In this document: positions 7,048 to 12,769 of the stretch, in pieces
Layout: every line of letters starts with the position of its first letter
How positions within the stretch are numbered: the first letter of the stretch is position 1
NCBI GenBank assembly: GCA_030638205.1
Contig: DAOWFB010000067.1
Coordinates: 1-12,769 of the forward strand
Source: Thalassospiraceae bacterium
GTDB lineage: Bacteria > Pseudomonadota > Alphaproteobacteria > Rhodospirillales > Magnetovibrionaceae
Length of the DNA stretch: 12,769 nucleotides
Reading direction: 5' to 3'
Notes under the pieces: model-generated
Seen by the model: only the letters and a program-made list of their open reading frames with translations
Told to the model about the DNA's origin: nothing
Database searches by the model: none
Program-made: the position numbers and the translations under genes

Positions 7048-7793
7048 ATAATAACAAACATATAACGCACGCAATGGTGCTGGCGGCGGGCATGGGTCTG
7101 CGTATGCGACCGTTGAGCGAGACCACGCCAAAACCCCTGTTAAAAGCAGGCGGCAAACCAATGATCGATTGGGCATTGGACAGCCTACATGGCGCCGGGG
7201 TGAAGGTTTGCGTGGTCAATACCCATTGGCTGGGCGAACAAATTGAAAGCCATCTTAAGGGAAATTCAAGCCCCGCCATATCTTTCGTCAGTGAAGATCC
7301 CATATTAGAAACCGGTGGCGGGATTTTGAACGCCCTTGATAAAAAATTGCTTGGCGACGGAGCATTTTACGCAATTAACGCAGACCAAATATGGGTTGAT
7401 AGCGAAACACCTGCGCTTGAACACATGGCTTATGTTTGGGACGAGGAAAAAATGGATGCGTTATTATTGTTGCAACCGTTGGCAAGCGCGTTTGGTTATG
7501 ATGGGGTCGGTGATTTCAACCTTGCCCCCGGCGGAGCCATAGAACGCCGTCACGAAGGGGCTAATGCCGAATTAGTATTTACCGGGGTGCAAATATTAAA
7601 CCCCAAACTTTTTACCCATACCAACACTCCCAGTTCGGGTGATGCCTTTTCGCTTAATATTTTATATGACAATGCCATAGAACAAGGCCGTCTTTTCGGC
7701 GTTACTCACGATGGCGAATGGCTACACATTGGCACACCAAAAGCCCTTGATGATGCCAATATATTTTTGGCCGAAAAAGGAATTAAAAAATAA
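7044..7793 (+). CDS. murU: MurU-like sugar-1-phosphate nucleotidyltransferase
   Basis: 249-residue nucleotidyltransferase of the NTP_transferase family. In the recycling pathway MurU joins UTP and MurNAc-1-phosphate to give UDP-MurNAc. The N-terminal signature LAAGMGLRMRPL (13-24), followed by TTPKPLL (28-33, with catalytic-type Lys30), is the nucleotide-binding loop; the usual Thr after the second Gly is Leu here. Other landmarks are ETGGG (89-93), a metal-site NAD at 112-114 in place of the commoner NGD, TGVQIL (180-185), and WLHIGTPKALDDAN near the end. Its start overlaps the kinase stop by ATGA, so the two are translationally coupled, and it ends two bases before addB. A glucose- or mannose-1-phosphate specificity cannot be excluded from sequence alone; the AmgK-like neighbour is the main argument for MurU. 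Confidence 0.85.
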   Translation: MNNNKHITHAMVLAAGMGLRMRPLSETTPKPLLKAGGKPMIDWALDSLHGAGVKVCVVNTHWLGEQIESHLKGNSSPAISFVSEDPILETGGGILNALDKKLLGDGAFYAINADQIWVDSETPALEHMAYVWDEEKMDALLLLQPLASAFGYDGVGDFNLAPGGAIERRHEGANAELVFTGVQILNPKLFTHTNTPSSGDAFSLNILYDNAIEQGRLFGVTHDGEWLHIGTPKALDDANIFLAEKGIKK

Positions 7794-7795
7794 AA

Positions 7796-10700
7796 ATGCC
7801 CGGGCCAAATGTTTTTCATATTCCCCCTGAAGCACCATTTGTCGATGCGCTGGCAGCAAACCTGTTGGATATGGCGGGCGGCGATAATGTCCGGCTTTCA
7901 AATATGCGGGTGCTGTTACCGACACGAAGGGCGTGCAGGTCATTAAGCGATGCATTTTTGCGTTTGGTTGATGCTAAAGCCATGCTGTTGCCGATGATGA
8001 CACCGTTGGGTGATGTAGATGCCGATGAATTAATTATGGATGGTTTTTCTGATTTTAATTCCTTTTCCCAAACAGCTTCGTTTCCTCATTCATTTCCCCC
8101 AGCAATAGATGCGACTAGGCGTTCGCTTTTGCTGGCGCAATTAATTATGGCCAAAGAAAACACCAGCCCCGATCAAGCCATAAGGCTGGCTGGTGAATTG
8201 GCGTTGCTAATAGATCAAATTGCAACTGAACGCCTTGATATCAAATCTTTGCCCGAGCTTGTAACCGATGAAGACCTTTCCGAACACTGGAAACAGACCC
8301 TTAAATTTCTCGACATAATCGGAAAAAGCTGGCCCGACATCTTGGCGGGCGAAAACGCAATTGATCCGGCCAACAGGCGTGATTTGCTTTTACAGGCACA
8401 AGCAAAAAGCTGGGCCGAAAATCCACCCCAATTTCCCATAATTGCCGCCGGTTCAACTGGCTCCATCCCGGCCACGGCTGATTTGTTAAAAGTTGTGGCC
8501 AGCCTACCCAATGGCTGGGTCGTGCTGCCGGGGCTAGACACGGAAATGAGCGCCACCCTGTGGCAAAAATTAGAACCGGGCCACCCCCAATTTGGTATGG
8601 CCCAATTGCTAAAACATATTGAGACAGAGCGCGAAAATGTTAAACCGTGGCCGATTAATAAAAATATTGCGCCATCGCCTGTACTAAGTGCGCGGACAGG
8701 CCTTATCAATCGCGCCACCATTCCAGCAAGTGGGGCGGGCGTTTGGAGAGACAACAAAGAGATTATTAAGGGTAGCAGTGCGGTGGCCCTTGAAAATGTT
8801 ACACGCATAAATGCGCCAACCCCACAAGATGAAGCGGCGGCAATTGCATTAATTATGCGCAACACTTTGGAAACACCAAATAAAACTGCGGCTCTTGTCA
8901 CCCCTGACCGTTCGCTGGCGCGCCGGGTTGCGGCCGAGTTAAAACGTTGGGACATAGGCGTTAATGACAGCGCTGGCACACCATTGAATAAAACCCCGGC
9001 TGGTACATTTTTTGAACTGGTCGGCGAAATGGTTACCGGCAATTTTCACCCGGTTCAGTTATTGGCCTGTCTTAAACATCCATTAGCCGGGCCAGTGCCT
9101 GAAAAAGAAAAAGCCATATTCCGTGCATCGGTTCGCACGCTGGAAATCGGATTATTGCGCGGTGCCCGCCCGGGCAGTGGACTGGATGGGCTGAACGATG
9201 CCTACCGGATATTGAACCATGATAAACATAAAATTAAAGAGCTTGCGCGCATGGGAATGGACGCTAGCTCCATCCGAAATATTTTGCTAACGCTAAAAGA
9301 CGCAACCGAACATTTCATAAATATTATTGCCAAGCCAGCCTCTGGCGCAGAAGAAATATTAAAAGCCCATACCGTGGCGGCAGTTGCGCTTTCTGGTGGG
9401 CTAGATGATGCTGATAACAGTTGCCTGTGGGCGGGTGATGCCGGTGATGCATTAAGCAGTTTTATTGGCTCGTTAGCAGGGTCAATAAATGAACTGGGCG
9501 AAATTAAAGGGGCTGAATACCCCGCGCTTATAAACGTGCTTATGGCCGGGCGTCCGGTGCGTTTGCAAATTGGCACCCACCCCAGGCTTTTTATCTGGGG
9601 TCTTTTGGAAGCCAGGCTGCAACGGTGCGACGTAACAATTTTAGGCGGCCTTAACGAAGGCTCGTGGCCGGGCGAGGCTAAACCATCCCCATGGATGAGC
9701 AGGCCAATGCAAAAACAATTCGGGCTGCCCCTGCCAGAACGACGTATAGGCCTTTCGGCCCATGATTTCTGTCAGGCTTTTTCCGGGCCGGAGGTTTATC
9801 TAACCCGTTCCGAACGGGTTGATGGCACGCCGCAGGTACCATCACGCTGGTTAGTGCGGCTTGAAACCATGCTCGAAGGAGCTGGCAATTCCAATGCGCT
9901 GGAACAAAGCCCAGAATTTTCTTGGGACTCGTGGGTGGCAGAACTTTCCGCCACCAATGAAAAATCCTCAAACCTTGGCCCCGCCAAATGGGAGCCAAAA
10001 CCAAAACCGCCCGCCGCCATGCGCCCGAGAAAACTTTCGGTAACCGAAATAGAAACTCTTATTCGTGACCCCTATGCCATTTATGCCAAACATATATTGC
10101 ACCTTAACCCGCTGGATGATTTAGATGCCGACCCCGGAGCAGCCCAGCGGGGAACAATAGTTCACGATGCGCTTGAACGTTTCGTATCTGAAAATATGAA
10201 ATCATTGCCCGATGATGCGCTTAAAAATCTGCTTGAAATTGGTGAAAAATCTTTTCGCGAAAATATTTCTGCCCCAACGGTTCATGCGTTTTGGTGGCCC
10301 CGGTTTCAACGCATTGCCAATTGGTTTGTTGAAAACGAAAAAAACTGGCGAACAAACGGGCAGATACCGCGTGTGGTTGAACAGCGTGGGGAAATTTCCA
10401 TTGGTGGAATGGATGCTGAATTCATATTAAGCGCCCGGGTTGACCGCATAGACATAGATACCAACAAAGATGGTTTGATAATAATTGATTATAAAACTGG
10501 TGTTGTCCCAACCGCGCCCATGGTCGAAAGTGGATTAAGCCCGCAACTATCGCTACAGGCGGCAATGGCCAAACAAGGCGTGTTCAAAGGCTTGCAAGCA
10601 AACGCCAATATAGCTGGTCTTGTTTACCTGCAACTTTCCGGCGGGCTAGAAGCGGGCAAGGAAAAACTGCTCAAACTTGACGCCGAAGAAGTAGCGGCCG

Positions 10701-10858
10701 ATGCCATGACAGGCCTGACAAAACTTTTACATCGGTTTGAAAATGAAAAAACCCCTTATCTTTCCCGACCCCGCACCATGTGGAAAAGCAAATTTGGCGA
10801 TTACGACCATTTGGCCCGGGTAAAAGAATGGGCAAGCGCCGATGGGGATGATGCATGA
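7796..10858 (+). CDS. addB: Double-strand break repair protein AddB, alphaproteobacterial type
   Basis: Nuclease-bearing subunit of the AddAB helicase-nuclease, which resects double-strand ends so that RecA can be loaded. 1020 residues, in the family range. The N-terminal half (LLPTRRACRSL near 40) is a helicase-like domain with no Walker A motif, as usual for the alphaproteobacterial type. The block GGLNEGSWPG is at 617-626. The C-terminal RecB-like nuclease shows the expected catalytic set: GTIVHDALE (His790), RVDRID (Asp883) and IDYKTG (Asp898, Lys900), followed by QLSLQAA. The four Cys that hold an iron-sulphur cluster in Bacillus AddB are absent: the last Cys is at 659, leaving over 360 residues without any. 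It follows murU by two bases and its stop overlaps the addA start (ATGA). Confidence 0.95.
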   Translation: MPGPNVFHIPPEAPFVDALAANLLDMAGGDNVRLSNMRVLLPTRRACRSLSDAFLRLVDAKAMLLPMMTPLGDVDADELIMDGFSDFNSFSQTASFPHSFPPAIDATRRSLLLAQLIMAKENTSPDQAIRLAGELALLIDQIATERLDIKSLPELVTDEDLSEHWKQTLKFLDIIGKSWPDILAGENAIDPANRRDLLLQAQAKSWAENPPQFPIIAAGSTGSIPATADLLKVVASLPNGWVVLPGLDTEMSATLWQKLEPGHPQFGMAQLLKHIETERENVKPWPINKNIAPSPVLSARTGLINRATIPASGAGVWRDNKEIIKGSSAVALENVTRINAPTPQDEAAAIALIMRNTLETPNKTAALVTPDRSLARRVAAELKRWDIGVNDSAGTPLNKTPAGTFFELVGEMVTGNFHPVQLLACLKHPLAGPVPEKEKAIFRASVRTLEIGLLRGARPGSGLDGLNDAYRILNHDKHKIKELARMGMDASSIRNILLTLKDATEHFINIIAKPASGAEEILKAHTVAAVALSGGLDDADNSCLWAGDAGDALSSFIGSLAGSINELGEIKGAEYPALINVLMAGRPVRLQIGTHPRLFIWGLLEARLQRCDVTILGGLNEGSWPGEAKPSPWMSRPMQKQFGLPLPERRIGLSAHDFCQAFSGPEVYLTRSERVDGTPQVPSRWLVRLETMLEGAGNSNALEQSPEFSWDSWVAELSATNEKSSNLGPAKWEPKPKPPAAMRPRKLSVTEIETLIRDPYAIYAKHILHLNPLDDLDADPGAAQRGTIVHDALERFVSENMKSLPDDALKNLLEIGEKSFRENISAPTVHAFWWPRFQRIANWFVENEKNWRTNGQIPRVVEQRGEISIGGMDAEFILSARVDRIDIDTNKDGLIIIDYKTGVVPTAPMVESGLSPQLSLQAAMAKQGVFKGLQANANIAGLVYLQLSGGLEAGKEKLLKLDAEEVAADAMTGLTKLLHRFENEKTPYLSRPRTMWKSKFGDYDHLARVKEWASADGDDA

Positions 10859-12769
10859 GCCAGCCACAAAAAATAAGTCGCAAAAAAATCGGCAAGGCCA
10901 CTGCCAGCCAGATATTGGCGGCCAACCCAACCCGTTCCGTATGGGTTTCGGCCAATGCTGGCACCGGCAAAACCCGGGTTTTGGTTGACCGCATTGCAAG
11001 GCTATTGCTGGCGGGATGTGCCCCACAAAAAATATTGTGCCTGACGTTTACCAAAACCGCGGCGGCTGAAATGGCTGAGCGCATAAACCACCGCCTTGGC
11101 GGTTGGGTAATAATGAACGACGCAGATTTAAAAGCTGAATTAACCGATCTTTCGCAAAATGAACCAGATATAGACACCATTACCCACGCGCGGACGCTTT
11201 TTGCCCGGGTTTTGGAAACACCGGGCGGCCTAAAAATACGAACCATTCATTCATTTGCCGAAAGCCTGCTGGCCCGATTCCCGCTAGAAGCTGGTGTCGC
11301 CCCACATTTCACCGTAATTGATGAACGCACCGCATCGGAATTGATGAGCAGCGCACAAAATAACGTGCTGGAAAAATCTTATTTGAAAAAAAATTCAGCA
11401 ATATCCAAAGCCATGCATCATTTGGCCGAACTGGTGAACGAAGAAAGTTTTGCCAAGCTAATGCGTGAATTAACAAGCGCAAAATCAAACCTAAACCACA
11501 TACTGGCGACATATGGCGATGGCTTAGACGATGCCATAACCGAAATGGTTGGCCTTGAACAATCAGAATCCACAATTGAAAAAATATTATTAAATGCGTG
11601 CACCGATGATGCGTTTAATAATGACGGGCTGTCACAGGCCGCAATTGCCCTTGACCATGGTGCGGCTGGGTCAAAAAAAATGGGGGTAGCATTATCAGGC
11701 TGGCTAAATGAAACCCCACAAAAAAGAGCCGATGATTTTATATCAATTCACGCAGCGCTATTCATAAAAAAAGACGGCGAGGCAAAAGCAAAGCTAACCA
11801 CCAAGGGTACAGATGAATTTGATTCTGCGGCATTAGAAATTTTGCTAACCGAACAAGCCCGCGTTTTGAGAGTGTTGGAAAAAATTAAATGCGCCCAAAC
11901 CGCCAATGCAACCCGCGCGCTGCTAACGGTTGGCCGCGCCATTCAAGCAGAATATGAAATATTAAAACGTGGTGGTGGCGTGCTTGATTACGATGACCTG
12001 ATTGAAAAAGCCTGTAGCTTGCTGGCCGATGAAGACAGTGCCAGTTGGGTACATTTTAAACTAGACGGCGGCATAGACCACATATTAGTTGATGAAAGCC
12101 AAGACACCAGCCCGGCCCAATGGATTGTGGTTAAAGGTCTGGCCGGTGATTTCTTTTCCGGGCGCGGCCAAAGAGAAAATATGGGAGAAGACGCACAAGA
12201 CAATATGGGCCGCACCGTGTTTGCGGTTGGCGATGAAAAGCAATCCATCTATTCGTTTCAAGGGGCTGACCCGTATGAATTTGGGCGCATGAGCGATTAT
12301 TTTGAAAAACGCATAACCGACGCCGGGGCCGAGTTTACACCATTGCAATTAATCACATCGTTTCGTTCAACCAATGCGGTGCTAAAAACCGTTGATACGG
12401 TGTTTGATAACCCCGTAGCCTTTGACGGTCTTTCATTTAAAGACGAAAAAGTTTTACATAAATCCCATCGCTCCGGCGAGGCCGGGTTGGTTGAGCTATG
12501 GCAACCGGAACTACCCGAAAGCATAATAGATGCCGATCCGTGGGATGCACCGCTTGATCGATTATCATTTAAAAGCCCACAAACAAAATTGGCCGAACGC
12601 ATTGCCGCCACCATCAAAGGCTGGTTCGATAACAATGAAATATTAAAATCAAAAGGCCGCCCCATAAGGCCCGATGACATATTAATATTGGTCAGACGAC
12701 GTGGAGTTTTTGCCGATGAAATGATTAGGCAATTAAAATTAAATGGGGTTGAGGTCGCCGGATCTGACC
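10855..12769 (+). CDS. addA: Double-strand break repair helicase AddA, 3'-truncated
   Basis: UvrD/RecB-type ATP-dependent helicase subunit of AddAB. The gene starts at the ATG overlapping the addB stop (ATGA) and remains open to the window edge, so 638 residues are visible of roughly 1100-1200 expected. The motifs appear in order: motif I NAGTGKT (34-40, Lys39), motif Ia FTKTAAAEM (65-73), TIHSFAESLL after about 130, LDYDDLI near 380, motif II VDESQDTSP (412-420, with Ser where Ala is commoner), motif III GDEKQSIYSFQGADP (459-473) and motif IV TSFRST near 501-506. Every motif seen is consistent with an active motor. The C-terminal motifs and the second nuclease domain lie beyond the window. 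Tight coupling to addB indicates matched synthesis of the two subunits. Confidence 0.96.
   Translation, partial: MSQPQKISRKKIGKATASQILAANPTRSVWVSANAGTGKTRVLVDRIARLLLAGCAPQKILCLTFTKTAAAEMAERINHRLGGWVIMNDADLKAELTDLSQNEPDIDTITHARTLFARVLETPGGLKIRTIHSFAESLLARFPLEAGVAPHFTVIDERTASELMSSAQNNVLEKSYLKKNSAISKAMHHLAELVNEESFAKLMRELTSAKSNLNHILATYGDGLDDAITEMVGLEQSESTIEKILLNACTDDAFNNDGLSQAAIALDHGAAGSKKMGVALSGWLNETPQKRADDFISIHAALFIKKDGEAKAKLTTKGTDEFDSAALEILLTEQARVLRVLEKIKCAQTANATRALLTVGRAIQAEYEILKRGGGVLDYDDLIEKACSLLADEDSASWVHFKLDGGIDHILVDESQDTSPAQWIVVKGLAGDFFSGRGQRENMGEDAQDNMGRTVFAVGDEKQSIYSFQGADPYEFGRMSDYFEKRITDAGAEFTPLQLITSFRSTNAVLKTVDTVFDNPVAFDGLSFKDEKVLHKSHRSGEAGLVELWQPELPESIIDADPWDAPLDRLSFKSPQTKLAERIAATIKGWFDNNEILKSKGRPIRPDDILILVRRRGVFADEMIRQLKLNGVEVAGSD

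Noticed and set aside
8215..9042. A 275-residue reading frame on the - strand
   Set aside because: It lies entirely inside addB, its translation is Ser/Arg-rich with no recognisable motif, and addB is strongly supported. It is an antisense shadow.
10671..11246. A - strand frame across the addB-addA junction
   Set aside because: It covers the AddA Walker A region on the other strand. AddA is unambiguous there, so this frame is incidental.
1..12769. CRISPR array, insertion sequence, phage or toxin-antitoxin genes, tRNA or rRNA
   Set aside because: None was seen on either strand. The only repeats noticed are the short phased ones at 5403-5430.

Overview
The window is a stretch of ordinary-looking chromosome from what is most likely an alphaproteobacterium of moderate to low GC. 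The assignment rests on three things: the alphaproteobacterial-type AddB/AddA pair, a DivL-like degenerate histidine kinase, and a gene order (ahcY, sensor kinase, tsaE, sugar kinase, sugar-1-phosphate nucleotidyltransferase, addB, addA) that I recall as widespread in that class. There are no tRNAs, rRNAs, insertion sequences, phage genes or CRISPR arrays. Coding density is very high, and no stretch longer than about 140 bases lacks a gene.

Layout. Bases 1-1160 hold the 3' part of ahcY (S-adenosylhomocysteine hydrolase), closed by a clear intrinsic terminator. Next on the + strand is a membrane-anchored multi-PAS protein with a histidine-kinase-like C-terminus (1297-3552). Its phosphoacceptor His is Asn, its N-box Asn is Ala, and its ATP lid is mostly missing, so it is best read as a DivL-type pseudokinase. 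On the - strand follows a two-gene unit (5362 down to 3564): a thioredoxin-reductase-like ferredoxin/flavodoxin-NADP+ reductase, then an exported di-haem cytochrome c4-like protein. The two overlap by one base.

From 5502 to the end runs a tightly packed + strand operon: tsaE (tRNA t6A synthesis), an AmgK-like sugar kinase and a MurU-like nucleotidyltransferase (candidate peptidoglycan amino-sugar recycling steps), then addB and addA (double-strand-break end processing). Junctions are an 8-base overlap, an ATGA overlap, a 2-base gap and an ATGA overlap. addA begins at 10855 and stays open to the window edge.

The 140-base region between the - strand redox unit and tsaE carries a plausible - strand promoter. 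A run of three 10-base-spaced copies of a TTMTAACA motif lies across it.

No wholly new multi-gene system is evident. The observations most worth following are the catalytically dead DivL-like kinase, the FNR-cytochrome c4 pair sitting between two core operons, and the phased repeats over its promoter.
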